DNA of 64,000 bases from Trichostrongylus colubriformis (taxonomy: Eukaryota; Nematoda; Chromadorea; Rhabditida; Trichostrongylidae), in assembly GCA_963978905.1 (NCBI GenBank), contig OZ022256.1, forward strand, positions 53,864,001-53,928,000, in the 5' to 3' direction. The position numbers and the translations under genes were made by a program. Shown here piece after piece: positions 47,744-59,065 of the stretch (position 1 is its first letter; each line of letters starts with the position of its first letter). The notes below the pieces were generated by a model. That model ran no database searches. It saw only the letters and a list, made by a program, of their open reading frames with translations, and had not been told where the DNA came from.

Positions 47744-50700
47744 GAACTACAACCGAAGGTTCTGCTGGTAGTAGTCGTGTTCGTACTGTGTTTCGTTGTC
47801 GGAGTCTGTGGAAATTCGTCAATTCTGACGCTAATCCGTGGTGTAATGGCTGATCGACGAGCGAGGAGTCGACGACAAGGAGACAACGCCATTCTTTACA
47901 TTGCCGCCTTATGTGTTTGCGATTTTCTAATGAGCCTCAGTCTACCACCAGCGATTCTAGTGAGTTTTCCATTTGATGCTGTTTATTTTTTATTTTTTTT
48001 TTGCAATTTTTACACTCTCCCGCGTTGAATGTATCTTATGATGGGCGTCCATGGATGCTATTCCGCGAGTGGATTGTGGCTTGGAGGAATCGTGTGCGAA
48101 ACTCAATAGAGGCCGCATGCAAAGTTTCACGCGAAAAATTGAGAATCCGGTTAGGATGCTGCTTCTCCAATAGGCGGACAGGGCGGAGCCCCAGAGTAAG
48201 TGCCCGCCCTGTCGTCCGGCGCGGGCGGAAATGCATGGTGGGAACAGAAAAGTACGTAAACAGCGAAACCTCACAAAAAAAGGACCAGGTTAGCTTGAAA
48301 CAGTGATTTCAGGACAGCGTCATCGGTTTTTGGATCTTTGGCACATGGATGTGTAAGCTGCATCATGTGTGTGGTTCAGTGGGTCGAATTGTGTCCACGT
48401 TTTTGATCACAGCCATGAGTTTCGATCGTTACGTAGCCATATGTCACCCGCACCACACCTACCTACGAAGTCGATCCTTCGTACTCCGAGTGATCACCTG
48501 TGAGTTTCGATTAGTTGAGATCTATTTTCAGTAATTCCATGCCTCACCTTTTAACCCCGATCAGTTGAGATCTGCTGGCACTACGGCTAGAGCAAAACCT
48601 TTCCGCTAACTTAGGTTTCACCTTGGAGTAGTGCCACTTGAAAATGTCAAAAGTGTGTGATAGGTGACCTCTGGACATTACCGTAGAGAAGTCAATTCGC
48701 ATTATTTTCATTATTTTTTACGACTCTAAACGGACGTTATGACATTCAACTGAAAAACTTTTTTCAGGTCTTTCAATTCTGGCGTTCTTTCTTCTTTTAC
48801 CGATGCTCACCTATGCTCGAGCAAAAGAGATGGTGTTGCATGAATTGAAGGCTATGGATAGTTACAATATCACACGAGTTCGAGTCTTCAAATGTTCGGA
48901 TATGATGCCGCCACCGATCTTTTATTGGTTTACGTCAACGTAAGTATTTCTCGGCCATTACATGAAAAAATGCGGAAACGCGACTGAATAGAGTTCAAAA
49001 AATATGTTTCTAAGATGCAGCTGAGAGCTCTTCAAACAAACGCGAACAAACTGCCCGCGGTACATGCCAGACTGCTCTCGGTTATTGCATCTGAAAATTA
49101 ATGGTTGCTGGAGTGAGGTTTCGTTGATTTGACGATGGGGTAGAGCTAAAAAGGAAATCTTAGCGATGGTAATGGGTTACCAAGACGCCGGCAGGGGTAG
49201 AGGAACAAAAGAATGTGGAAGAAATAAAGGATAAATTTTTGGCGTTATCAATCCCTTTCTGGGATGCGCCGCACATTCTAGTTCCATTCAGAATCGTGGT
49301 GGCTAGTGAATGTGATGTGGCCTTTACAATGACTTGCGGTGGCCAGCCGATGTACAAGTCAGGCTTTTATCCTCCCAGACAAGTCTGGTACCAATTCACC
49401 GACCCCGGAGGGATGGAAGGCTTGGTTGGCCTGGGCGGGCGCTGATGCGGGATTTGATCCCAACACCATGAGAGTGGGGTGCGCGCTACCTCCCACCACA
49501 CCACCTACGCCCGTCGAAGAAATATTCGTTTTAAAGCGAATATTCGGGGTTGAAACAGCGACGTTGTGGTCTTCGTTCGCGATCTCACGCACATCATTGC
49601 AAACTGCGAATTGCCCGTTGTAGGAGATGGGGCCACAGGCTAACGTGATTGTCATTTCTTGTTTCGTAGGGCGTATTTCATTCATTCATGTTGGTATGAA
49701 ACAAATGAAACTTTAAGCAACAACTTTTAAGAAAAAAAGAAAAGGAGAACAAGCAGAAGAATAAGGACAAAAAATTTCATGATAAAAAATCCGATCTGAA
49801 AAACAATTGGAGTGAATTACAAATAACGAGATTATAAATTACACTGGGCACAAGCGTCGTGTGTGCAATTGCAGCAATCTGATCGAACTGCAAATGATCA
49901 CCGTAGGCCATAATTGCACCCTCTCGGTGTTTTGAATTAGGGATAAGCATTTAGAGCCTTGGAATCCGGTCCTCGGATTCCTCAAAATGGATGAGAGTTT
50001 TTATGAGTGGGTTCCAGGTGAATTTAGAAAGCGTAACAACAGTGTTGTCAGAACCTTTCAATAAACGAGGAACAGAGTTTTTGTGTTTAACGTTCATCCG
50101 AGGAGATCACGGATTTTTGATAGAAAATACCAAAATCTAGACGATAGGCGCATTCTTATTCAGCCCCAAATGGGCGAGCCATCGTCGCGAGTATCGATTC
50201 ATTCCAGAACTTTCATTCTTGGCTATGTCGTTCCCTTGATTCTTATCGTATATTTCAACTGGAAACTTATTCGTAAACTGTGCGTTCATAAACGGTTAGC
50301 TATTTACAATTTTCCATTTTGAAAATCCATTTATTTCTTGTAAACCAAGCATGATTACAGAGTGCTGCCACGATCATCCATACCACTCAGACGAGTCGTT
50401 ATGTATACAGTACTGATTGCTGCTGTTTATTTTGTTTGTTGGACACCTTATTGGTCAGCTAAAGGTCGTACGTAGTCTCGAAATTCTTATTATTTGCTCT
50501 TTGAAGGTTCTCTGTGCTCTACGCTATTGTCATGTCATTGGCTGGTTTACCAACAACCAATAGCGAATTGCTTCTCTTTGTGATCTACTGCGTTCATTTG
50601 TTACCATATTTTGGAAGTTCATCTAATTGGATTCTTTATGGACTTCTCAATACACAACTTCAGGTATGAAATTTATAAATGTTCCGTCAAACAGCTTGCT

Positions 50701-53090
50701 GACTGAGGCTGTTCAAAAATTAAAAACCCTGCTCTCTTTGAGTTAATGGAAGCTAGGTATTCAAGCGAAATATAAGTGGTTCATTTCGCATCAAAGCGCG
50801 CTTTTTGAATAAATAGGTAAGGCTGTAAGCCTTCCGCGCTCCTCCCTCAAGTGGACGAGTTAGCTTGTATGTTGCTGTGTATCTAGCCGTTGCAGTCAGT
50901 ACAATGAGCCACCCCTGAAAGAAGTCACCGTTGAAGTCGACGTGCATAACAATGGCATCGGGAGCCTCTTTGTCTATCTCTCTGATTTTTTCCCCACGGC
51001 ACCAGTTTGCCCCTTTACCCCCGCTTACTGAAAGAGTAAAGCGTCTGTATTGAAGACTTTTGTTTGAGCAGATGACAGCGGACCTTAGGTGAAAGAATTG
51101 ACTGTTAATGAAATTTAGTAATTTTCAGATGAAAGGTGATGGCTCTAGTAATGAGGATCATACGAGCATGGTCACTATGATGAATGTGAACAATCATAAC
51201 TCTGACGCAAAAAGTCCTAGGTAAGCTGTGATGTTTTGTAAAATCAATTTCAAACTGTCACAAGCACAGTACTCATGATAAAGGAGTGGGAAGGTCTAGA
51301 ATGGCTGTTCTCAAGTCATTTCGTTACCAATCACTCCATTGACAGAAAGAAGTGTGTGTTCTTTTCATTTCTCCACTGTTATGTTGTATTGGTTCACTGC
51401 GGATCACATGCAAAGTTACACGCGGAAATCAAAATTCGGCAGAGATACCCCATTCAAGTTCCGTCTACGAGGGTGACGTGAGCTGCGCTGCGAGGGCTGT
51501 GAGACAAGACGACGGCGGTACGAAACCAAGACCAATGACCTTAAAGACAGTGTTATGGGTAATGTGGGTGGTAAGAAATCCCAAAAGAAGTCATTTAGTG
51601 AAAAATTGCGGCTCTGAAAGGCCTATGCATGGCGATCCCCCGCGGAAGGCGCTCCCTTGAGGTGTGGCGGTGGGGCCTCGTCAGGGCAAGCCGCTTTGGT
51701 TTAGGGCAGCCCGCCTCCAGGCGACGTGATTAGTGGTTGGTCACGGTGAGGTTGGTCAAGGAAATGGGCAGGATTGAAAGTATCGCAGCGCGCTTTATCA
51801 CTTCTATCTTGAAGCCTCACCACATGAAATTAGATGCTGTCGCATTTCCGAACATTCCCTCAATATTTACGTTTTGGCAATGCCAATGGAAAACCTATGC
51901 GGACTACCCGCCTCTTGACGGAAAGGTCGTCCGCACCTAGAACCAACGGCGGGGAAGAGTCCTATTTCTCGGGGTTTTTGGCCATTTCCATCCGTTTTTC
52001 TCCACTGTCCTGTGACTAGGCATCTCGGCTTTCATATTCATTACTTCTTTTACTTTTCGTCCGAATCTCCCCTAAAGCTGCCTTTTAAATGACTGAAGAC
52101 CGTCGCCCTTTGCTCCAACCCTCGCTGCCAGGCCGGTGCGACTCCTTTGGTCTGAACTTAGAGGAGGTAAATCTCTGGAGCACTTTGGTTTGTCACATGA
52201 AATTTTGTGTGTGATCCGTCGTGAACAAATACAACATAACGGTAAGAGGATAAGAAAAATTTCGAATTTCTGTGAACCATTTCTCTGAACAATTTGATCC
52301 CACTGGTACTTGTAAGAGGGTGACGGTTGGGACACACGAATCTAGGCCGTGACCCTGTGACAGCCCGTGGCCTTTGCCCTGTGACATGAATAATTCAGAC
52401 AATTTTACTATACAACGGAACAGACTTGCAAGGAGGACACGATTTACATGAACAGAGTGTCTTAATTATTTAAGGTTTAGGTCAAAGGCCACAGGCTGTT
52501 ACAGGGTCACGGCCTAATTCGTGTGTCCCAACCTACACCCCTTGTAAGATAGTGGGTATCTGAAAACTTGTTCGATGTATGAATAGAGGATTCCGCTTGA
52601 CCACTAAACGGCTCAAATAATACCGCTCAAAAGAAATTCCTCATTCAAAAATATATGAACTGTTTAAAAATAAAAAAAAGACGAACAGCTTCTTATCAAG
52701 CAACGTCTGTGAAGCGATCTTTTAGTAGCAGCGAAATGAATATTCCATTGTGTAATCGAAATCTTGATCGTTACCTGTACCCGCCCACATTACATGCCCA
52801 GCCTTGCCAGTTGCAGACCCTTCTTTACCACTAATATCAAATGATATCATAACTGATAAAAACTTGCATAAGCACAGTCAACGAGTCATGCATACGCCAT
52901 AACCTATTAAAATGATTTCAGGTCCAACGCTAGTCGTTGTGTTGGAGACATAGCAAAAACAATAATTGATGGACCTACGCAGGGTATGGTACGGTATAAT
53001 TCGAGTTATGGAGCCACTCCGCCACTTCAGAGCCGACAATCTGACACCAATTTGAAATTCTATCAGGATACCGAGCAGACTCATCTGTAG
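47744..53090 (+). CDS. class A (rhodopsin-like) GPCR, somatostatin/allatostatin-C-like, 5' exon missing
   Basis: Eight exons join in phase: 47744-47959, 48313-48499, 48768-48939, 50208-50294, 50361-50453, 50507-50663, 51129-51220 and 52922-53090 (TAG stop). They give 390 residues from TM1 to the C-terminus; the start codon lies in an upstream exon I could not find. Visible landmarks are TM1 with GNSS, TM2 with LCVCDF, the TM3 cysteine (WMCKLHH), DRYVAICHP, an ECL2 cysteine (VFKCSD) after an NIT glycosylation site, TM5 YVVPLI, TM6 FVCWTPYW, and TM7 SNWILYGLLN. The order and motifs show a plasma-membrane peptide or amine receptor; the short third loop and DRYVAICHP resemble somatostatin/opioid/allatostatin-C receptors, so a neuropeptide ligand is inferred. 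Odd points: the NPxxY proline is Trp, and the usual TM4 Trp is absent. Intron 5 (53 bases) has donor gtcagc and acceptor ttgaag, both weak but needed for the frame. No nearby polyadenylation signal was recognised. Confidence 0.9.
48111..48245 (+). mobile_element. MITE family 'TGCAAAGTTTCACGCG', half copy in GPCR intron 1
   Basis: CATGCAAAGTTTCACGCGAA begins the segment, followed by GAATCCGGTTAGGATGC and GTAAGTGCCCGCCCTGTCGTC. It represents the left half of the family and fills much of the 353-base first intron. Confidence 0.6.
49226..49515 (-). mobile_element. tRNA-derived SINE, copy 14, in GPCR intron 3
   Basis: Near-consensus copy opposite to the direction of the receptor gene. GAAGAAAT occurs on both sides (49218-49225 and 49516-49523), an 8-bp target duplication. 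The high similarity to copy 5 suggests a fairly recent insertion. Confidence 0.9.
49650..49960 (+). repeat. dispersed ~310-bp repeat in GPCR intron 3, copy 1
   Basis: It shares in order with 58125-58425: TCGTAGGGYGTATTTCATTC, ATGAAACA, AAGGAGAA, GTCGTGTGTGCAAT and AATTGC-CCC-TCTCGGTGT. It has no open frame and unknown origin. Confidence 0.65.
51407..51450 (+). repeat. MITE family 'TGCAAAGTTTCACGCG', isolated end in GPCR intron 7
   Basis: The sequence CATGCAAAGTTACACGCGGA followed by AAATTCGGCA matches the family end; the body is not clear and runs into the TIR element at 51537. Confidence 0.45.
51537..52091 (+). mobile_element. TIR element family 'GACAGTGATAGGGG', copy 2, in GPCR intron 7
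   Basis: It starts CTTAAAGACAGTGTTATGGG and ends with the inverse of CATTTAAAAGGCAGCTTTAG. Its body matches 53564-54161 across GTCCTATTTCTCGGG, CATTTCCATCCGTTTT and TTTCGTCCGAA. It lies in the 1.7-kb seventh intron of the receptor gene. Confidence 0.75.
52309..52549. mobile_element. foldback MITE in GPCR intron 7
   Basis: Arms of ~72 bp (52309-52381, 52481-52549) are inverted copies: GGTTGGGACACACGAAT, GGCCGTGACCCTGT and AGGCCACAGG-type blocks match. The spacer is ~100 bases. No coding frame. Confidence 0.75.
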
Positions 53091-53563
53091 GTGTAGGACG
53101 AAGTGAGCTTGACGTGATATTCAGAACAGAATGGGGCCACACAAGAGACAACAATCATGGAAAAACGTTCCATTCTGGAAGCTCTCGAACTCTATCGAAC
53201 ATGAGGTTTTGAGTGTCATTTTGGTCCCTTCTCTTTTGGCAGTGTTCACTAAAGAAGTTTCCATGGCTCTTATTTTTGTTAAACATCTTTCAAGTTGGAA
53301 GGGGACTTTCGCAGCACAAGCGCTCAATGGGGTTGACAGGATGGAGCACTTCATGAAACGGGTCCACCTCCCATGTTCCACCCATCGACCTCATTGCGCT
53401 ACACCTCAGATCACTTATTGCTATCAAACTAAACTGAATATTTTTATGCACTGGGAAGTGTTCACTGGTTTACGACATGCCAGAAATAGTAGTGGCACAT
53501 GAACGAATGTATGCTGTAGGAACTCGTCCAGTCCACTGGTGCTATTTCCATTGCTCTGAAACG

Positions 53564-54161
53564 CCATTTAAAGACAGTGATAGGGGTAATGTGGATGATA
53601 AGGAATCCCTAAAAGGAGTCATTCTCTCAAAAACTAGGGGTTTAAGAAGTCTTCCGATCCCCCTCGAAAGGCGCTCCTCTGAGCTGTAGCAGTAACGACC
53701 TTTTGAGCTTTCTTGGTCGGTCCGCCTTCTAGCGACGAGCATCCGCGATTGGCTGGGGTAGGAGAGGGCAAGGGGCTCAGCAGCAAGGTTGAAGCGATCG
53801 CGGCGCGCTTTCGCAAACAGCAATGTCGCAGGCCCTTGGTTCCCGTAGGGTTTGCGAGTTTTTCTTTTTATTCTTTCCTTCTTTTTCATTATGCTCACCC
53901 ATGTCTCCGCTCGTCTGCAGTTAACGATAGGATGCCTTCTAAGTTTTTGTATTGTTTGCCCGCCTTTTCTGCACATTGATCACTCGGCTCAGCTACATGT
54001 GGTGGAATCGAGAATCAACGGTGGAAAGGAAGTCCTATTTTTCGGGTTCCTGGTCATTTACTTCCGTTTTCTCTTGACCGTCATACTGCTGATCATCTCG
54101 TCCGTAATATTCATTATTTTTCACATTTCGTCCGAACTTCTCCTATCGCTGCCCTTAGATG
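53564..54161 (+). mobile_element. TIR element family 'GACAGTGATAGGGG', copy 3
   Basis: The 598-bp unit starts CATTTAAAGACAGTGATAGG and ends with the inverse of CATCTAAGGGCAGCGATAGG. It lies ~470 bases after the GPCR stop codon and is a direct repeat of the intron copy at 51537. Open frames within it occur on both strands and do not agree between copies, so it is taken as non-coding. Confidence 0.78.
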
Positions 54162-55475
54162 CAAAAAGATAAAGTAAATTGGGATTGAAGCACCATATTT
54201 GTTCTTTCGCAGACTACATGGACTAGCCATTGACTTCTTAAGTGAACACTGCCTTTAATCCCAGGATTAAATATCAATACGTGTACGCCATCATCTATCG
54301 TACAAAAACATGAACTCGTGAGGCATTTGATACTTGATTTTTCACTTGCAGTGGAAATTATATTGATTGATTGATCACATTAAATCATCAATCCCTGTAT
54401 TATATCCTTTGTAACGGCATATCAAATCTGTAAAGTGATCTTTTCTTGTGATAACATTTTGTTTTGTTTCGGTAAGCTTATTGTACAGGTATCGTGAAGA
54501 CATCGTTTTACAACGGGTATTTTTGTATTTGTTTACTTTTATACATGTACTAGTAATGAATAATTTGCTTCCTGTATTTTTGGAAATTTCTGGAATCTAG
54601 TGGTAGGGAAGTTGGACGCTTCAACTACATTACTGAAAGTCATTAACTAGTACTTCAAAGCGTATCCTGACCGTAAGAAGAAGCATTGTCAAAAACAAAA
54701 TCCTTGGCGAGTCATCCTAGTTGAAAACCCTCATGTCAAGCACATACGTAAATCTCAGCGCTTTTCACTGTGCAACTTTAACAGAGGCGATCCAATTGCT
54801 TCGAAGAGGGGACTCACGGCTACAGATTCTCAAGGCGATTTGCCTATCGTGACTCGTATGGGGATACGATCGGTGGTTCCTACGGATCGGGACGTGAAGG
54901 TGGAATTTCCGCACACACCCGGGTAAAGAACTATCTGCGTCTCTTGAAATGCTCCAAGGCTGTGATGTCCAATGCCTGCTGTCACCCGGCTCGTTCAGGC
55001 CCCTCCTCCCACTGACCATGCGTGCGGTTCCTTCAACTTGAACGCTCAGGGGGCCGAAGACCGATGTGTGACATGGGTCTTCGATCCTATCACATCACCG
55101 CGAGCGTACAACCTAAGGGAGTTGTCCGTACCGAAGTACTAAGAAAGATATGAATACGTTTATGAAATGCTACATGTAAGGAATAACAATAGGCTATTAA
55201 TTACAAGAACACCGAATAAATGATGAATGTGAGGAGAGTAAGTTGTCAGATAAAATATTGAGAAGACCACAGTGGACTACTACGAACAATGGATAGAGTA
55301 ATCTATGGACTTGCGATTTAAATGAAGAGGAAAAGGTACAAGTAGTGTAACGGAAAGCTACCTGGATGTGGGCAACTCCGCGGAGGAAACGTGGGCTGGT
55401 TACTGCACTGCAAGTTGTTGGTGGCATGATGGTGAATTTGCGTACATAGCAGATAAGCGATGCGCGTCTGCTCCG
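54162..55475. other. no gene recognised
   Basis: AT-rich first half, more balanced second half; only short frames. Confidence 0.5.
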
Positions 55476-55478
55476 TTA

Positions 55479-55875
55479 GGCTGAGGTTATACTGTGCAAA
55501 CCGTCCGGTCCGGACGACCCGCATGGTCCACACGATCGAATTATCGCAAGATTGCAGACCGCGACGCACGCTACAGTGTTGCGCGAGCACTACCCAGCTT
55601 TTGGGAGCTTCGGAAACAACTTCGGAAACGAAAACACGTTATGTGAAACAACAAGCAAATAAACATAATACACGAACACGCAATTACAAACGAATCGGAA
55701 AAAATTGATGTACAATACATAGATGCACCGAACATTCAAAACTGGGTAGGCGCGCGCAACTACTGTAGCGTGCGTCGCGGTCTGCAATTTCGCGATAATT
55801 CGTCGGGTTGACCGTGCGCTCCGGACGGTCCGTTGACCGTGCGCTCCGGACGGTCCGCACGGTATAACCTCAGCC
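55479..55875. mobile_element. foldback MITE with TTA target duplication (Harbinger-like)
   Basis: Arms of ~95 bp begin GGCTGAGGTTATAC on both sides and share GATCGAATTATCGC-like and GCAGACCGCGACGCACGCTA blocks. The flanks are TTA at 55476-55478 and 55876-55878, a 3-bp duplication typical of PIF/Harbinger elements. The 397-bp element carries no transposase. Confidence 0.75.
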
Positions 55876-55878
55876 TTA

Positions 55879-57171
55879 GGACGACATGACATGACGTAAA
55901 ACAACAAAGAACTACGCTTTGGCGCGCACAAGCAGAGAGAGATACTCTGAGAGGCAACGTTTTCGAGCCTTGCATGCTCGGTGGGCTTGGCTTAAACGCG
56001 GGCGTGTGTACGGGCATCCTGCCAGCTCTAGTCTTTCAGCAACTTCTCGAGGTCGAACGGTGAATCACGACTCTTCCTATAAAATCAACGTTAATTTTCT
56101 TCTATCAAAAATTCAATTGTTTTCAATTTTCTCTTCTTTTTATTTTCATTTTCAAAAAAAGAGAATTGACTTTACGAGGCGCGAGGAAAGTACCGTGAAC
56201 TCCTCCTCAGATGGAAGTTTTAGTCAGGCATCTGAAGCCAAGAAATGTCAATACATTCGGCAAGATCATTACTTTCTGACCACTTTCATTCATGAGTGGT
56301 TTTGCTCGATTCTAGACAGAAATTGGTACTCCAGTGAACCCTTTTCCAAAAATTCACACTTCTACGGTGATGCATTTTTAAGAAATACTAGCTGTTTTGA
56401 ATTTTTCAGTAGTGCTATTGATGTGAGAAATCTGGAGAACTTTGTAAGACTTTCTTAGAGATAGGTGGAACGAGTGTTATTCTTCGAAAACTTCCGAACG
56501 CCACATTTATTTCATTCATTTGTATCACAGTGTCACTAGTGGCCATTGATTTCCGTGAGCAAAGATCAGAGATCAAAGAGAAGATGGGTGCACAGGTTTT
56601 TTCAACATTCTATCACTCACTCAGAAAAGGAACTAGCAGATTTGAAAAGGCGAGTGGGAAGCGTAGGACTAAAATACAGTCGCTAGGATAAATATTACTG
56701 CGCTCGCACCAAACGGAGAGCAGAAATCTTCTTCCTTCCTCTTTTTCTGAAGCCTAGGTCAACTTTGTTTGTCTAGAGGTGCTGTAAGAGCGCCAAAAGA
56801 GGAGAGGAAAAGTATGCTCGATGCTTTTGATATTTTTGATTTTTGATAACTGCTGTTGCTTCATTGTCTACCTTCTGTAGCGCCTGAGTGACTATCATGG
56901 TAAGGCTTTATGGCATGGAAGTTTCCAGAAAGGTGCCCAAGTAGTGATGGAAGATGAGGCTAAATGCTGGAATGGCAATGATTTGGCTGATGTACAACAA
57001 CACATATTTCCAGAGATTGACTCTGTGTTGTGGAAAAGCTTTTTTTTTTTGTCCCTTTCTATAGATTTTTAGTGTTGCCCCTTGCCAGAGACATATAATG
57101 ATAGATACAGGACTCATCGAAACTGTATAAGTAGATAGACAGTAGAAAGTAGATAGTATGTTTGCAATGAA
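55879..57171. other. no gene supported
   Basis: A 179-codon frame (55919-56458) is the longest here. Its middle (a Ser-rich stretch after an AAAG acceptor-like site near 56160) could be an exon, but the first part overlaps GC-rich repeat-like DNA and no partner exon is seen. Confidence 0.3.
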
Positions 57172-57600
57172 ATCAAAGCCCCCATGCAATGAAGGGCAAA
57201 ACTATGCAAAGTCATAGGACGGTTTTCTCGAAATTCCCCCCTAAGTTGATGATCCACGATATAGGTATATTGATTCTACACAAACGTCAATTATACCCCC
57301 ATCCTATAGCAACGGTAAACAGCATACATGCACACTGCGATAGAGCTCCCCTATCATTATGTAGTTTAGGTATATCGCTCACTGATGTGATCATCCAAAG
57401 ATAAAACACTTCCTTATTCACGATGCCGTGTACGTGGTGGCCAGTAGACAGCCATCTGCCCGCACTGAACACTCCATGTCATCCTGGCTGCAATACGTTG
57501 CATGACCAACGAGGATTGCGACACCGGACTACGCTCGGTGGGTTCGTGTAGAAAAGGGTTCAGAGAGTTCTCCCCTTTCTTGCATAGGGGCTTTAATTTT
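57172..57600 (+). mobile_element. TIR repeat unit 1 of a head-to-tail pair
   Basis: The unit shares with 57660-58075 the blocks GTTGATGATCCACGATATAG, CAGCATACATGCA, CCCGCACTGAACACTCC and GACTACGCTCGGTGGG in the same order. It begins CAAAGCCCCCATGCA and ends in CATAGGGGCTTTAATTTT, so its ends are inverted repeats. Confidence 0.7.
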
Positions 57601-57697
57601 ATTGCATATCTAATTGTACGGTTTCGATGAACCCCATACCTATCCTTGCAATTAGATATGCAATAAAATTAAAGCCCCTATGTAAGGAAGGGGAGAA
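57568..57697. repeat. 49-bp inverted repeat at the junction of two TIR units
   Basis: Arms 57585-57616 and 57649-57680 are perfect 32-base inverted copies starting TAGGGGCTTTAATTTT. They extend outward to ~49 bases with two mismatches. The spacer is 32 bases. Confidence 0.85.
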
Positions 57698-58075
57698 TTA
57701 TCTGAACTTATCGGACAGCGTGTTCTCGAAATGCCCCCCCCCCCACTGAGTTGATGATCCACGATATAGGTATATTGATTATACGCGAAGGTCTGTTAAA
57801 CACCCATCCTACAGCAACGGTATATAGCATACATGCAAAGTGCGATCTTATCATGCAGTTCAGGGATAAAACCTCCCTCACCCACGACCCCGCGTACGTG
57901 GTGGCTATAGGACAGTCAACTTCCCGCACTGAACACTCCGTCTCATCCTGCCTGCAGTGCGTTTTCCTGCACGGTCAATAAGAATTACGACACCGAACTA
58001 CGCTCGGTGGGGTCACGTAGGAAAGGGTTTGGATAGTTCTCCCCTTCCTCGCATAGGAGAACTTTAGGCAGGGGA
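57660..58075 (+). mobile_element. TIR repeat unit 2 of a head-to-tail pair
   Basis: It begins AAAGCCCCTATGTAAGG and ends CCTTCCTCGCATAGGAGAAC, the inverse of that start. Otherwise it follows unit 1 closely, with a run of 12 C at about 57727. No protein frame is conserved between the units. Confidence 0.7.
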
Positions 58076-58124
58076 GAACTTTGTGGACTCTTTTCTAGAC
58101 TACCCACACCCAACGAACGTGAAT

Positions 58125-58425
58125 GCGTCATTTGTTGTCTCGTAGGGTGTATTTCATTCATGATGAATAACTGGAACATGAAACAGAGCAATCAACTGAA
58201 ACAATCAATGGCAAAATAAGTGAAGGAGAATGAGTGAATAAGAAAAAACTGTTCGTGATACAAAAAAATCCATTGAATTCACACTCGGCACAATAGCAAG
58301 GTGTCGTGTGTGCAATAATGGCCTAACAAGCTGCTAACGTTACGGTAGTCTTACTGTGAGCCGAAATTGCCCCTTCCCGGTGTCTTTAATTAGCTGAATC
58401 CAGCGCTAGTTCTAGGCTTCACTAA
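58125..58425 (+). repeat. dispersed ~310-bp repeat, copy 2
   Basis: It matches the intron copy at 49650 in the same orientation, including CACTCGGCACAA and GTGTCGTGTGTGCAATAAT. No coding frame is conserved. Confidence 0.65.
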
Positions 58426-58821
58426 TCCCTCCACGTGGTTGAGCGCTGTTCACGTTGACTACCCTCTTCAGTCAACAGGTGCAGCAGGGTGTATGCCACT
58501 GGGAAGGAAATTCGCGTGAACACTTTTAGCGCGCGACATGAGGATGCGAGCTATGGGCGCCGTATTTGTTGACTTCTGAAGCGATTGCGCTAGAATGAGG
58601 TTTTGGGCATCGTCGTCGCACAGCGTACGCATGGCTTGCATTGTTGTGTCGCATACCACAAAGCGAGTTTTCTGTTCTAATGACATACACCCGTGCAGCA
58701 GACACGCATATGCCACGCGAGACGACGATATAGTCTCTTATAATGCGGGGGTTGGAGTTCCTCTCCATGTCTCGGGCTCTTCGAGATACTTCTTCATTTG
58801 GTGAAGTGATCACGAGCGTAA

Positions 58822-58995
58822 GGTCGTGGTCATACTTTGCAATGCCGGCGGCAGGGCGTGGCTGCGTATCTCTGCGTCTCCGCCTATACCACTCTGCCTC
58901 GTTGTCTGCGTCAGCTCTGCAACTCCCCCGTGCCACTCTCCATCCCTGCCTGTGAACGCAGCCACGCGCTGCCGGCGGTGAGTATGACCGTGGCC
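58822..58995. mobile_element. 174-bp MITE nested in a palindrome
   Basis: Ends GGTCGTGGTCATAC and the inverse of GGCCACGGTCATAC are followed by matching CCGGCGGCAGGGCGTGGCTGC arms. It is strongly GC-rich. Its flanks (58757-58806 and 59006-59048) are themselves inverted copies sharing CTCTCCATGTCTCGGGC and CTTCGAGATA, so it sits at the centre of an outer foldback element. Confidence 0.65.
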
Positions 58996-59065
58996 TGAGC
59001 ATCACACGAAGAAATATCTCGAAGTGCCCGAGACATGGAGAGTAACCTTAGCACCCCCTATACTA

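Noticed and set aside
53121..53502. 123-codon plus and 86-codon minus frames after the GPCR stop
   Set aside because: Both strands open, no splice support; probably 3' flanking or untranslated sequence.
55919..56458. 179-codon plus-strand frame as a gene
   Set aside because: No recognisable domain; the first third lies in GC-rich repeat-like DNA and the middle is A/T-rich with Phe runs. Only a small internal part looks like an exon.
58526..59005. 159-codon Arg-rich minus-strand frame
   Set aside because: It runs through the 58822 MITE and its palindromic flanks; the composition reflects GC-rich repeat DNA.
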